NCBI GenBank assembly: GCA_002726235.1
Contig: PBSN01000008.1
Coordinates: 448,635 to 512,634, forward strand
Source of the DNA: Nitrospiraceae bacterium
GTDB taxonomy: Bacteria > Nitrospirota > Nitrospiria > Nitrospirales > UBA2166
Length of the DNA: 64,000 bases
Reading direction: 5' to 3'
Part shown: in pieces, positions 24,666-33,925 of the stretch
Position numbering within the stretch: position 1 is the first letter of the stretch
Layout: every line of letters begins with the position of its first letter
Translations under genes and position numbers: made by a program
The notes under the pieces: generated by a model
What the model was told of the DNA's origin: nothing
Database searches by the model: none
The model's input: the letters and a program-made list of their open reading frames with translations, nothing else

Positions 24666-27538
24666 GCATTCTCCTCCGAACGCATTATGATCGCATCTAC
24701 ACACCGAGCGCACAAATTAGGATGGTCTGCGTTCGATCCAAGTGTTAGGTGGTACATCCAACAGCGCACACACTTCGACCCCTCAGCTCGCGCAATTTCA
24801 ATACCAAGTTTCAACACCTCATCACTGTCGGGATGTGCCAAAACAACAAGCGGCAAAGTGACAGGGCACGCCGACATAGGAAGAACCGTAAGTTGAGAGA
24901 CAATAAAAAGGGGAGTAAGCTCCTGAGAAGTTTCGTCTAGGAACTCCATCAACTGTGAATCTGCATACAACACCACCTTGGCCTCAAGTGGGGAACCAAT
25001 AATGTTATTGCGACGTGCGTCTTCCAATTTTCCGCTAACTTCATTGCGAATCGCAAGAAGACGATCCCAGCGTTTCGAAAGTTCATAATCTCGATATTCA
25101 GCACATACAATTGGAAAATGTGATAGAAAGACTTCAGGGCATTGACGAAGATGACTTGGCAACGCACGCTCTACTTCGTCGACCGTAAACGGAAGAATTG
25201 GCGCAAGCAATTTCATCACAGCTGTGAGAATTTCATACATCACGGTTTGAGCAGCTCGCCGCCCTCGAGAGGCTTGACCGAATGTATACAGTCGGTCCTT
25301 AAGAACATCGAAGTAGATCGCACTCAAGTCGACGACGAAGAATTGATTGACCCGATGAAAGATCAGGTGAAATTCAAACTCATCATAAGCCCTAATGACA
25401 CGCTCAATGCACTCATGGAGCCGAAGTAGCGCCCACCGATCAATGTCAAAGAGGTGTTCGTACGACACCCGATCAGTATCGAGGTTAAAATCTGCGATAT
25501 TTCCAAGCATGAAACGAAACGTATTTCGTATCTTTCGATATGCATCAGCCTGTTGCTTGAGAATATCAGAAGAAATACGGATATCCTCTCGATAATTTTG
25601 CGCAGCAATCCACAGCCTCAGAATTTCGCTCCCGTATTCTTTAATGACTTTTTGAGGCGAAATGACATTTCTTGCCGATTTCGACATCTTCTTACCTTCG
25701 CCATCGACAACAAAACCGTGGGTTAGCACCGCACGATAGGGTGCCTTGTCATCCGCAACCATCCCTACGAGCAAAGAACTCTGAAACCATCCACGGTGCT
25801 GATCTGATCCCTCTAGATAAAGGTCTGCAGGCCACCAGTGTTCACGCGGTTTTAACACTGCGGCATGCGTTACTCCAGATTCGAACCATACGTCGAGAAT
25901 ATCCGCAGTCAATTCCCACTTTGATTGGCCACAATTGGGATTGGGGCATGCCAATGCATCAGGAAGGAACGTGGAGACGGGTTGGGAAAACCAGATTCCC
26001 GCACCCTCCTTACTAACTAGATCCGCAACGTGATTAATATGATCCGCTTCCATTACCGTCTCATGACATGCAGCACACCGAAACGCGGGAATGGGAACAC
26101 CCCAAACCCTTTGGCGCGACAAGCACCAGTCAGGCCTCGCTTCAATGGTTCCAGACATGCGATCTTCTCCCCATGGCGGAATCCACTGAACCTTTCTCAC
26201 CTGCTCAAGCGTCTTGGATCGGAGTTGGTTTTTTTCCATGGCTACGAACCATTGTTCCGTCGCCCGGAAAATAATCGGTTTGCGGCATCTCCAGCAATGA
26301 GGATAGGAATGATCGATGGTGGCAACATGAACCAAGGTCTCACGCTCACGAAGCGTGTCAATAATGCTCTCATTAGCATTAAGGACACGACTAGGAAATA
26401 AGAAGTTCACCTCATCCGGGATATCGGACGTGAATCGGCCCATGTGATCGACAGGAGCCCAGGGTTCCAATCCATATTGCTTCCCAACAGCATAATCCTC
26501 TTGTCCATGACCTGGCGCAGTATGAACACAGCCTGTTCCTTGTTCCAGCGCAACATGCCGACCAAGGATCACCACTGATGATTTGCCTTTTCCTAGTTCA
26601 TCGCCAAACGACGATCGAAGTGGATGACGACACATAAGGCTCTCGAACCTCGCGCCTGCGTACGTTGCCGTCGCAACAAGATCAGGAAGATTCAACGCAC
26701 TAGCAAGCAATGGCAAACACGCCTTTGCAATGATCCAGGACTCACTCTCGCCCACGTTGACGGTGGCATAATCAAACTCAGGGTGAAGACAAACAGCTTG
26801 ATTAGCCACAAGGGTCCACGGAGTCGTCGTCCAAATCACAAAAGAAACTTTCCGATTCCCTACCGTTGTCTTCAACCAATCTGGAACATTCAACAACGAG
26901 AACTTGACGTAAATTGACGGCGACACATGGTCGTCGTATTCGACTTCTGCCTCTGCTAATGCAGTTTCGCAAGAAATACACCAAAACACTGGCCTCTTCC
27001 CACGATAGACCATGCCACGATCCACAAATTTGGCCAGCTCGCGAAGAATGGTGGCCTCGTAATCAGGAGCCATGGTGAGATATGGATTGGTCCAATCCCC
27101 CCAGACTCCTAATCGTATGAATTCATCACGTTGAAGATGAACATATTTTTCGGCATAGTCGCGACACATCTCCCGGATCTTCTGGTTCGAAAGTTCCTTA
27201 CGTTTTCCACCTAAGTCTTTCAAAACTTGATGTTCAATAGGCAACCCATGGCAATCCCAACCGGGAAGAAATGGGGCATCGTACCCTTGCATGGTTTTAG
27301 CTTTGAGAATAATATCCTTAAGCACTTTATTGACTGCGTGTCCAAGGTGGAGATGCCCGTTCGCATACGGAGGCCCATCATGAAGAATATAGAGGGGGCG
27401 CCCTTGCACAGCGACACGAATTTTCTCGTAGATATTTTCTTCTTCCCACCGCGCAATTGTTTCAGGCTCGCGGACGGGCAAATTCCCTTTCATTGGAAAT
27501 GAGGTTGTCGGAAGATTAAGCGTCGACTTATAGTCCAT
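24662..27538 (-). CDS. ileS: Isoleucyl-tRNA synthetase IleS
   Basis: Class I aminoacyl-tRNA synthetase of 958 residues, charging tRNA-Ile. The HIGH motif appears as HLGH at 64-67 and KMSKS at 617-621. The editing CP1 domain lies between, with WTTTPWTL around 236-243. A C-terminal zinc site has Cys923, Cys926, Cys943 and Cys946, placing it with the shorter bacterial (type I) enzymes. It is directly followed by lspA with a 4-bp overlap. The upstream 240 bases contain the repeat element described at 27575-27780. Confidence 0.98.
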   Translation of the reverse strand: MDYKSTLNLPTTSFPMKGNLPVREPETIARWEEENIYEKIRVAVQGRPLYILHDGPPYANGHLHLGHAVNKVLKDIILKAKTMQGYDAPFLPGWDCHGLPIEHQVLKDLGGKRKELSNQKIREMCRDYAEKYVHLQRDEFIRLGVWGDWTNPYLTMAPDYEATILRELAKFVDRGMVYRGKRPVFWCISCETALAEAEVEYDDHVSPSIYVKFSLLNVPDWLKTTVGNRKVSFVIWTTTPWTLVANQAVCLHPEFDYATVNVGESESWIIAKACLPLLASALNLPDLVATATYAGARFESLMCRHPLRSSFGDELGKGKSSVVILGRHVALEQGTGCVHTAPGHGQEDYAVGKQYGLEPWAPVDHMGRFTSDIPDEVNFLFPSRVLNANESIIDTLRERETLVHVATIDHSYPHCWRCRKPIIFRATEQWFVAMEKNQLRSKTLEQVRKVQWIPPWGEDRMSGTIEARPDWCLSRQRVWGVPIPAFRCAACHETVMEADHINHVADLVSKEGAGIWFSQPVSTFLPDALACPNPNCGQSKWELTADILDVWFESGVTHAAVLKPREHWWPADLYLEGSDQHRGWFQSSLLVGMVADDKAPYRAVLTHGFVVDGEGKKMSKSARNVISPQKVIKEYGSEILRLWIAAQNYREDIRISSDILKQQADAYRKIRNTFRFMLGNIADFNLDTDRVSYEHLFDIDRWALLRLHECIERVIRAYDEFEFHLIFHRVNQFFVVDLSAIYFDVLKDRLYTFGQASRGRRAAQTVMYEILTAVMKLLAPILPFTVDEVERALPSHLRQCPEVFLSHFPIVCAEYRDYELSKRWDRLLAIRNEVSGKLEDARRNNIIGSPLEAKVVLYADSQLMEFLDETSQELTPLFIVSQLTVLPMSACPVTLPLVVLAHPDSDEVLKLGIEIARAEGSKCVRCWMYHLTLGSNADHPNLCARCVDAIIMRSEENA

Positions 27539-27574
27539 GACTTCCGGGTTGCGTGAAGGTGAGAAAACTCGCGT

Positions 27575-27780
27575 CTAACAGGCTGTTTAAAAACTCAGAA
27601 TGCATCCAAATTGCACCTGGATAATCGTAACACCCAAATGATGAAGAAAACCTACGGAATGCTCAAAGCGGCCGTCCATCAAGACCGTAGTAAACAAAAA
27701 AACGAACCGTACTCTTGCACGTTGAGCCTCGGAGCAAAGCGAAAGCGAAACTAGCGGACTGTTTCAACCTCCTGCTAGCA
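27575..27780. repeat. Candidate dispersed repeat/MITE-like element with imperfect inverted ends
   Basis: The left end reads CTAACAGGCTGTTTAAAAA. The right end, read on the opposite strand, is CTAGCAGGAGGTTGAAACAG. These match imperfectly as terminal inverted repeats of about 20 bases. The roughly 200-bp interior has no coding potential. It contains the purine-rich run GAGCAAAGCGAAAGCGAAAC, which recalls interspersed intergenic repeats of Nitrospira-type genomes; that comparison is from memory. It fills the gap between ileS and nadA, and its right edge touches the end of nadA. Confidence 0.5.
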
Positions 27781-28890
27781 ACCTACCGACATCATGCGGT
27801 CAAGCGCACGACCAGCCCAGAGCTTATCATCGGCAGGCACCGAGATGCGGTTGACCACATGCCCATCGACGAGGTTTTCAAGCGACCAAAGCAGATGGAT
27901 AGGGTCAATACGAAACATAGTAGAACATTGGCACACGGTGGGTGAAAGAAAGAAAATCTTCTTATCCGGCTGTAATCTCTTGAGGCGATTGACTAGATTT
28001 AGTTCCGTTCCGATCGCCCACACCGTTCCAGAAGCAGCATCACTCACCGTCTGAATGATTAATTCTGTAGACCCAACAAGGTCTGCTTGTTCAACAACTC
28101 CTTCACAACATTCCGGGTGAACAATCACCTGCAGATCCGGGTAGTTAGATCGAAACGTACGCACGTGCTCCGGACGGAACATCAGGTGAACACTGCAAAA
28201 TCCCTTCCAGAGCAAAACTGTTGCGTGGCGAATTGCCTCAGGTGTGTGCCCCCCATTCGGCAAATAGGGATCCCATACGATGAGATCGCTCTCCTGTAAC
28301 CCCACGCTTTTTGCTGTATAGCGTCCCAAATGTTCATCAGGAAAGAAAAGAATCTTTTCCCTGCGTTCGAAAGCCCACCGAAAGACCGCTTGTGCGTTTG
28401 ACGACGTACATGTTATCCCGCCGTGTTTGCCACAAAATGCCTTGAGATCTGCCGCAGAATTCACATACACGACTGGCATCACCAGCTCTTCGACGGGAAG
28501 AAGAGTACGCAGAGAGTCCCACACCATTTCGACATGTTCGAGATCTGCCATATCGGCCATGGAACAGCCAGCGGCCAAATCCGGGAGAACCACGGCTTGA
28601 TCAGAGGAGCTGAGAATGTCAGCCGTTTCTGCCATAAACGATACGCCGCAAAAAACGATATATTCTCGATCCGGAAGTTCCGATGAAATTCGAGCAAGCT
28701 TCAGCGAATCACCTTGAAAATCTGAGAATTCAATGACCTCATCACGCTGGTAATTATGTCCTAAGATGACAAGACGGTTCCCAAGGAGCTCCTTTGCTTG
28801 AACGGTTCGCTCGTGAATTTCCTCAGGCGTAAAAGACTGGTACTCTTGAATTTCCCGTGCGACCTTATGAAGAACTGCCGGAGGACCCAT
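27775..28890 (-). CDS. nadA: Quinolinate synthase NadA
   Basis: NadA condenses iminoaspartate with dihydroxyacetone phosphate to quinolinate, the precursor of NAD, using a [4Fe-4S] cluster. The ILGHNYQRDEV start of the domain, the FCGVSFMAETA cysteine, HPEC(C) and the late CQC motif containing the third cluster ligand are visible. At 371 residues it is of the longer bacterial type. ATG 28890 is chosen because GAGGTG precedes it at good spacing; an ATG 24 codons further upstream would add a non-conserved leader. nadB and nadC are absent from the window. Confidence 0.95.
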   Translation of the reverse strand: MGPPAVLHKVAREIQEYQSFTPEEIHERTVQAKELLGNRLVILGHNYQRDEVIEFSDFQGDSLKLARISSELPDREYIVFCGVSFMAETADILSSSDQAVVLPDLAAGCSMADMADLEHVEMVWDSLRTLLPVEELVMPVVYVNSAADLKAFCGKHGGITCTSSNAQAVFRWAFERREKILFFPDEHLGRYTAKSVGLQESDLIVWDPYLPNGGHTPEAIRHATVLLWKGFCSVHLMFRPEHVRTFRSNYPDLQVIVHPECCEGVVEQADLVGSTELIIQTVSDAASGTVWAIGTELNLVNRLKRLQPDKKIFFLSPTVCQCSTMFRIDPIHLLWSLENLVDGHVVNRISVPADDKLWAGRALDRMMSVGC

Positions 28891-29505
28891 AATCACCTCG
28901 TTGTGTTGCACACTACACGCACTCCTTGAAGTCTTAAAGCTTGCCATTATATTTTGGGGCACAAAACTATGTCAATTCACTCATCGCATAAAACCATCCC
29001 CGTCCTCGCCAAATCAAACCATGTGCAGATCACGGTTCTACCACCTGGGAAGTTTAAAACACAAAGTCCTCACCTCCCTGCAATATATTATTTCATCACT
29101 ACAAAACGTGGACGTCTAAAATGTTCGAGCAAGCTCTTGGCACGCCATCTCCAGGCGTTGTTCGGAAAAGCAAGAGCCACCCGTATAGCTATTCGAGGTT
29201 CTCTGCAACGCCCAGCCCAACGATCCTCCACTTCCAGACACGCTCACCGCGCTGAGGCACTACCGGAACTGAGGCATATCGAGCCGACATCATCGCCACC
29301 TTACCCGCATTAAAGCAAAGCCCCGACTCGTTTTGTTTACGACAAACAAAAAAGTCGGACAATAAATTTTCTCCTTTCGCAAGCAAGTTGATGTGAAAAG
29401 ACAAGAGATTTATTAGTATTTTAGCTTGACCTCACCGGTAAAAACTGTCAATTGACACCTTTGAAACCGTGTGCTAACAATGCGCATAGTCTGGAGATTT
29501 TTATC
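28891..29505. other. Divergent nadA/yebC intergenic region
   Basis: A 119-codon plus-strand frame (28954-29313) is open here, but it has no recognisable family, ribosome-binding site or protein-like composition in its second half. I do not call it a gene. The only clear structure is the hairpin at 29323-29358. Promoters for nadA and yebC must lie in this region. Confidence 0.45.
29323..29358. repeat. Hairpin upstream of yebC
   Basis: CCGACTCGTTTTGTTT and AAACAAAAAAGTCGG pair over about 14 base pairs with one bulge and a five-base loop. A short AT-rich stretch follows. On the plus strand it would form about 150 bases before yebC, so it may act as a terminator of antisense transcripts or as a leader structure. 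Confidence 0.45.
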
Positions 29506-30261
29506 GTGGGCGGACACTCACATTGGGCAACCACAAAACGGCATAAAGCCGTCATTGACGCCAAACGCGGAAAAACTTTTAGCAAAATCATTCGCGAGAT
29601 TACCATTGCCACGCGTCTCGGTGGCGGAGACCCCGACACCAACCCTCGGCTCCGACTCGTGATTTCAAAAGCCAAAGACGCCAATATGCCTGCTGACAAC
29701 ATAAAGAAAGCCATCCAGCGAGGCACCGGCGAACTTCCCGGGGTCACATATGAGGAAACTATTCTCGAAGGGTATGGTCCAAACGGCGTCGCTTTACTGG
29801 TTGAAGTTGCAACCGACAACCGAAACCGAACAGTTGCTGACATCCGACACATTTTCACCAAACATGGCGGGACCTTAGCAGAAGCTGGAGCTGTCTCTTG
29901 GCAATTCGAAAAAAAGGGATGCATCGTCACTGATCGATGTACGGTTGATGAAGAGACATTGATGACAGTTGCGCTCGCAGCAGGTGCAGACGATATTCGC
30001 ACTGAAGATGACACCTACACCGTGTTGACAGAACCCACAGACTTCGAAGCGGTGAAACAGGCAATTGTTAATCACTCGATTGCAATCGAGCATGCCGAGG
30101 TGACGTCAATACCCAGCAATACCGTCACCATCGATGAGAAACCAGCCGAACAGATTCTCCGTCTCATCGACAAAATTGAAGATAATGACGATGTCCAAAA
30201 GGTCCATGCTAATTACAATATCCCCAACGAAATCATGAAAAGGCTTGAGGCTACGGTCTAA
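29506..30261 (+). CDS. yebC: YebC/PmpR family protein
   Basis: Conserved bacterial YebC family protein of 251 residues, associated with transcriptional control and, in recent work, with translation of difficult peptide motifs. The GGHSHWATTKRHKAVIDAKRG start corresponds to the usual [21 protein letters not shown] pattern. RGTGELPGVTYEE and EGYGPNGVALLVE follow. The start is GTG 29506, supported by TGGAG nine bases upstream and by the conserved N-terminus; an upstream ATG would add 18 residues not typical of the family. It is followed by ruvA after a 65-bp gap. The ruvC gene often found between these two is absent. Confidence 0.95.
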   Translation: MGGHSHWATTKRHKAVIDAKRGKTFSKIIREITIATRLGGGDPDTNPRLRLVISKAKDANMPADNIKKAIQRGTGELPGVTYEETILEGYGPNGVALLVEVATDNRNRTVADIRHIFTKHGGTLAEAGAVSWQFEKKGCIVTDRCTVDEETLMTVALAAGADDIRTEDDTYTVLTEPTDFEAVKQAIVNHSIAIEHAEVTSIPSNTVTIDEKPAEQILRLIDKIEDNDDVQKVHANYNIPNEIMKRLEATV

Positions 30262-30326
30262 TGTACGTACTTTATCTTCACGAGGAACACCACTCAGCCT
30301 CGTGATAACCGATCATTAGATAGCAA

Positions 30327-30923
30327 ATGATCGCATCACTGACCGGCCAGCTTCTCTCGAAAACACCCAGCCGTTCGATCATCGACAACCACGGCATCGC
30401 ATACGAACTCTGGATTCCTTTAAGCACTTTTTTTCATCTTCCGGAACCGCCATCAACCGTCACCCTCTATACCTGCCTCACGCTCAAGAACGATGCGGCT
30501 CAACTCTATGGTTTCCTTTCCCAACAGGAGAAACACGCATTCACCATCTTACTCGATGTCTCTGGCGTCGGTCCAAGATCCGCACTCGCGGTCCTTTCAA
30601 CACTGTCGATCACGGAATTGGTATCAGCAGTACTCGACAACGACATCGTGAGACTCTCTGCGGTCCCAGGTATTGGGAAAAAATCGGCTAGCCGATTGGC
30701 CCTCGAACTCAACGACAAAATCAAACTCTTGGTCACAGCTGACCAGTCTCCTTCAATCTCTTTAAAGCCTGACAGTGACGAGATACTGGTCGACGCCCAA
30801 TCAGCGCTGGTCAACCTCGGATATAAGCCTGCCGAAGCAAAAAAGACCCTCCAAGCCATCAGAAGTGAACATCGCGATCTACAGGAGTTGATTAACGCTG
30901 CGCTCAAGGCACTTGCGAAGTAA
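30327..30923 (+). CDS. ruvA: Holliday junction branch-migration protein RuvA
   Basis: RuvA binds four-way DNA junctions as a tetramer and loads the RuvB motors. It has the N-terminal OB fold (MIASLTGQL...), tandem helix-hairpin-helix motifs LLDVSGVGPRSALAVLS and LSAVPGIGKKSASRLALEL, and the C-terminal UBA-like domain III that contacts RuvB. The 198-residue length is typical. ruvB follows about 1 kb downstream on the same strand, separated by two doubtful small genes, and no ruvC is next to either. Confidence 0.96.
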   Translation: MIASLTGQLLSKTPSRSIIDNHGIAYELWIPLSTFFHLPEPPSTVTLYTCLTLKNDAAQLYGFLSQQEKHAFTILLDVSGVGPRSALAVLSTLSITELVSAVLDNDIVRLSAVPGIGKKSASRLALELNDKIKLLVTADQSPSISLKPDSDEILVDAQSALVNLGYKPAEAKKTLQAIRSEHRDLQELINAALKALAK

Positions 30924-30969
30924 TACCACGTACTATGCCGACGGAAAACCCAACAATATCCACTTTAAT

Positions 30970-31296
30970 ATGGCTAAAGAATTGGCGTTCGTAACGCTTG
31001 GAGGGAACGGAAAAGAGATAACAAGATCGTCAGCCGTTTTTCATGCAGTTGCATTTGTAGGTTCCACAGCTCACCATTTTTTTCTCCTCCAAGATTCTCC
31101 GGCAGAGCTTCTCCCTTGTGATGAAACCTCAAGCGTAGTCATCATTGGAGAAATCATCGGCACGCACCGTACTAGCGTGGGCACGTATATCACGCCCATG
31201 CCAATCAAAGTTCCCGGCTACAGACAAGCTATCAGGAAGGCACGAGGGTCAGACACGTCGAAATGTGAAATTCGCATGAGACAAAATCACAAGTAA
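30970..31296 (+). CDS. Possible small hypothetical protein after ruvA
   Basis: An open frame directly behind ruvA encodes about 108 residues from ATG 30970, and the frame itself overlaps the end of ruvA. I do not recognise the sequence. It reads like a folded protein in its first two-thirds (AVFHAVAFVGSTAHHFFLLQ) with a basic tail. No good ribosome-binding site precedes the ATG. It could be genuine and translated by coupling, or a chance frame. Confidence 0.3.
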   Translation: MAKELAFVTLGGNGKEITRSSAVFHAVAFVGSTAHHFFLLQDSPAELLPCDETSSVVIIGEIIGTHRTSVGTYITPMPIKVPGYRQAIRKARGSDTSKCEIRMRQNHK

Positions 31297-31348
31297 AAGA
31301 GCGCCAGATTCAGCCGCACAGTACGCGACTACATTTTCCGCAATGATA

Positions 31349-31519
31349 CTATTGGAACACTGAATAGACGAGAAGCACGAACAGGAATGCAAGAACGGCT
31401 GGGATTACCAGCTTGATAAACGCAAGCTGAACGAAACAGACGGCGATGACGACCACCGACGGCAGAACAATGGTTATCCAAGGAGAGATTTTAAGAAACT
31501 TTGCAAACAAGGTATCCAT
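31349..31519 (-). CDS. Small two-helix membrane protein (56 residues)
   Basis: A minus-strand frame from ATG 31519 to TAG 31349 encodes 56 residues. Two strongly hydrophobic stretches, about residues 13-35 and 38-54, are separated by a lysine (AFIKLVIP), so it would form a membrane hairpin. The N-terminus MDTLFAKFLKISPW has positive charges suited to insertion. GGAG lies about 14 bases upstream, slightly far. It sits between ruvA and ruvB on the opposite strand. The family is unknown; the hydropathy pattern is the main evidence. Confidence 0.45.
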   Translation of the reverse strand: MDTLFAKFLKISPWITIVLPSVVVIAVCFVQLAFIKLVIPAVLAFLFVLLVYSVFQ

Positions 31520-31905
31520 GGCACTACATCGAACTCCGCTAGCCTATCACGCCCAAGGGCGATCGTTCAACTACCGCCGGCAATGACCTAGAAGAGCCTC
31601 TGTTTGGAATCCCATGCGTAAAAAGACTGCACTGTGTACATTCGCACAAGGATCTGGTTAGAATCCAGTCTTTCCACTCCCCCACCAGGAGCATTTTCTA
31701 TGAAAACACATCTCAGCCAGTTCAGTGAAGTTATTTTGTTACCCTAATCTCTTCTTTTTGGAATTTGGAATGTGAAAACAACCTTCTCATGGTCGTAGAA
31801 AGAGTGTTACCACAAAAACACCAAAGTTTTACCCCTAAGGAGCATCATAAAAACTCCATGTGAACATTATGTCACAGGTGTAATCTTAATGAATGCAGAG
31901 TTCGT
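31520..31905. other. Intergenic region upstream of ruvB
   Basis: No gene larger than a 15-codon frame is seen here. That mini-frame (ATG at about 31700, preceded by AGGAG) is too short to support. The region presumably contains the ruvB promoter, but no convincing -35/-10 pair was identified. Confidence 0.35.
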
Positions 31906-32961
31906 ATGGAGAAAGGTACTTGGGAGCAATTCACAGTGAGTGAACAGGCCTTGACACCGGGATCGGAAGATGGTGAACGGGTCTTTGAGACGACCCTCCG
32001 ACCCCAGACATTTTCGGAGTACGTGGGCCAGTACCGTCTTAAGGAGCAACTTCACGTCTGCATCCAGGCGGCCCTAGGACGTGGGGAAGCCTTAGACCAT
32101 GCAATTTTCTATGGTCCACCAGGACTAGGCAAAACGACCATCGCGCATGTAATCGCCAATGAACTCGGCGTGAAGATTCGAGCAACATCTGGCGTGGCAC
32201 TAGCCCATGCCGGAGATCTTGCAGCCCTTCTCAGCACGCTCACTGACCGCGAAGTGTTATTCGTTGATGAAATCCATCGCTTGCCTCGAGCAGTCGAGGA
32301 AGCATTCTATCCCGCAATGGAGGACTACCATCTTGACATCCTGATCGGAAAAGGGGCTGGGGCGAGAACCATGAAACTTGACATTCCCCCCTTTACCCTC
32401 ATTGGCGCAACAACTCAAGCAGGATTGCTTACATCGCCCTTGAGAGATCGCTTCGGCCTTGTACACCGACTTGAATTCTATACCCCTCAGGAACTCGAAA
32501 ACATTATCACAAGATCCGCGCGAATTCTCAACGTCGCAATCGAACTGAAAGGAGCTGAAGTCATCGCACAACGTTCGCGCGGGACACCTCGCATTGCCAA
32601 CCGAATACTCAAACGTGTCCGTGATTTTGCACAGGTGAAAGCTGACAGTCAGATTACCAAACTAGTCGCAGAAGAGGCGCTTGCGTGGATTGGCGTTGAT
32701 CCTGAAGGCTTTGATGACATGGATCAGAAATTGCTGCTTGCGATTATCGATCGCTTTGCAGGCGGGCCAGTCGGCCTCGACACCCTTGCGGCCGCAATCA
32801 GCGAAGAGAGAGCGACTCTCGAAGACGTTTACGAACCCTATCTCCTTCAAGCTGGATTTATTGAGCGCACCGCAAGAGGACGGATCGCCACAGCAAAGGC
32901 CTTTGACCACTTTGGCCGTAAGAGTCCCCCACGTCAACAAATCTTGACAGAAGGGACATGA
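31906..32961 (+). CDS. ruvB: Holliday junction helicase motor RuvB
   Basis: AAA+ hexameric ATPase that drives branch migration with RuvA. Walker A (GPPGLGKTT) is at residues 70-78 and Walker B reads VLFVDEIHR. The family segments [12 protein letters not shown] and [18 protein letters not shown] are present, the latter usually SGPALE. The C-terminal winged-helix domain ends with TARGRIAT. Its 351 residues match the family. The first ~25 residues are variable, so the exact start is uncertain. It stands about 1 kb from ruvA. Confidence 0.97.
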   Translation: MEKGTWEQFTVSEQALTPGSEDGERVFETTLRPQTFSEYVGQYRLKEQLHVCIQAALGRGEALDHAIFYGPPGLGKTTIAHVIANELGVKIRATSGVALAHAGDLAALLSTLTDREVLFVDEIHRLPRAVEEAFYPAMEDYHLDILIGKGAGARTMKLDIPPFTLIGATTQAGLLTSPLRDRFGLVHRLEFYTPQELENIITRSARILNVAIELKGAEVIAQRSRGTPRIANRILKRVRDFAQVKADSQITKLVAEEALAWIGVDPEGFDDMDQKLLLAIIDRFAGGPVGLDTLAAAISEERATLEDVYEPYLLQAGFIERTARGRIATAKAFDHFGRKSPPRQQILTEGT

Positions 32962-33084
32962 TGTTGAAAAAAGCCCAGAAGCATTCTCGTTCTGCTGTCA
33001 TGCTCACGTACATCGCGCGCACTCTACATATCAACGGAACTACGATTTGCTGAATGAATATTTTTGAATATTCTACCTTTCACA

Positions 33085-33111
33085 TTGTATTTGGAGTGTT
33101 TCATGTATAAT
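33085..33111 (+). promoter_or_regulatory. Candidate sigma-70-type promoter for the lipoprotein/DUF350 operon
   Basis: A perfect TATAAT lies at 33106-33111, 51 bases before the lipoprotein ATG, with TG immediately upstream. A weak -35 (TTGTAT, 33085-33090) has a short 15-base spacer. A dyad, GAATAT (33056-33061) and ATATTC (33068-33073), lies just upstream and could be an operator. Confidence 0.45.
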
Positions 33112-33161
33112 ACGCCTCATCCAAGACTTATTTTGCATTTCAACATTCTTCTAAGAAGGTT

Positions 33162-33905
33162 ATGAAGACTTTTTCTTCCCCCAGCCAAACTTATAAAAAA
33201 GGAGCAAGAAATACGAGAGTACTGTTCGGAGCATCAATTGCTACCCTGACACTCGCCATCACTCTGAGCACCATCGCTTGCTCAATCGCCCCACCGCTTG
33301 AGCAACTCAAAACGAAACTCGCATCCGCACCCGACTACTCTATTGTTCTCGAAGACATGCAAGAATCTGGTACGTTCGTTCCAATCTATTATCATAAGTA
33401 TCGAATCGTTCAAGGTGACCGTACTGTCACGACGGAGTGGCTCAAGGTGCCAAAGGCTGACTATCACGCGAACAAGCCATTTCTTGGCATGACCCTCGCC
33501 TCAAAAACCGCCGGCGGTGTCGATACGACAGCACATCCTCCAGGATATGGCTACGTGGGGAACTCACAATATGGGTCATGGCAAACTGGCAGCGGAGGAT
33601 CATTTTGGGTGTTTTATGGCCAGTACGCCATCATGCGAGACCTGCTTGGCATGGGACGCGGACGGATCTTTCAACGCGACTACGACACCTATCGAACCCA
33701 TCGTACGCAGCAACGTCCCTATTATGGCCCAAACAAAGAATACGGAACCCATGGCACAGTCACCCGGAAAACTAAACCAACCTTTTTTGATCGCCGCACT
33801 GCCAAAGACCGAATGAAACGCGACAGTTTTCAGAAGAAATTTCAGCGTCGAGCTGGTCGCAGTAGTTTTCCCAGTCGTGGTGGCGGAATGGGATTTGGAA
33901 AATAG
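33162..33905 (+). CDS. Predicted lipoprotein with Gly/Arg-rich tail, partner of DUF350 protein
   Basis: A 247-residue exported protein with a hydrophobic signal segment (about residues 20-38) and a lipobox-like T-I-A-C, Cys40. A well-ordered middle (VPIYYHKYRIVQGDRTVTTEWLKVP) is followed by a Gly/Tyr-rich stretch (PPGYGYVGNSQYGSW, GSGGSFWVFYGQYA). The tail is strongly basic and ends RSSFPSRGGGMGFGK. I cannot name the family. It begins a three-gene unit with the DUF350 and aminopropyltransferase-like genes, starting 20 bp before the former. Similar small lipoproteins accompany such pairs elsewhere, but their function is not established. Confidence 0.6.
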   Translation: MKTFSSPSQTYKKGARNTRVLFGASIATLTLAITLSTIACSIAPPLEQLKTKLASAPDYSIVLEDMQESGTFVPIYYHKYRIVQGDRTVTTEWLKVPKADYHANKPFLGMTLASKTAGGVDTTAHPPGYGYVGNSQYGSWQTGSGGSFWVFYGQYAIMRDLLGMGRGRIFQRDYDTYRTHRTQQRPYYGPNKEYGTHGTVTRKTKPTFFDRRTAKDRMKRDSFQKKFQRRAGRSSFPSRGGGMGFGK

Positions 33906-33925
33906 ACTGAGATGAAGGAAAGAGG

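Noticed and set aside
28954-29313. 119-codon plus-strand frame upstream of yebC
   Set aside because: No ribosome-binding site, no recognisable family, and basic low-complexity composition in its second half; treated as intergenic.
31697-31750. 15-codon frame with an AGGAG before ruvB
   Set aside because: Too short, no coupling to the next gene and no distinctive sequence.
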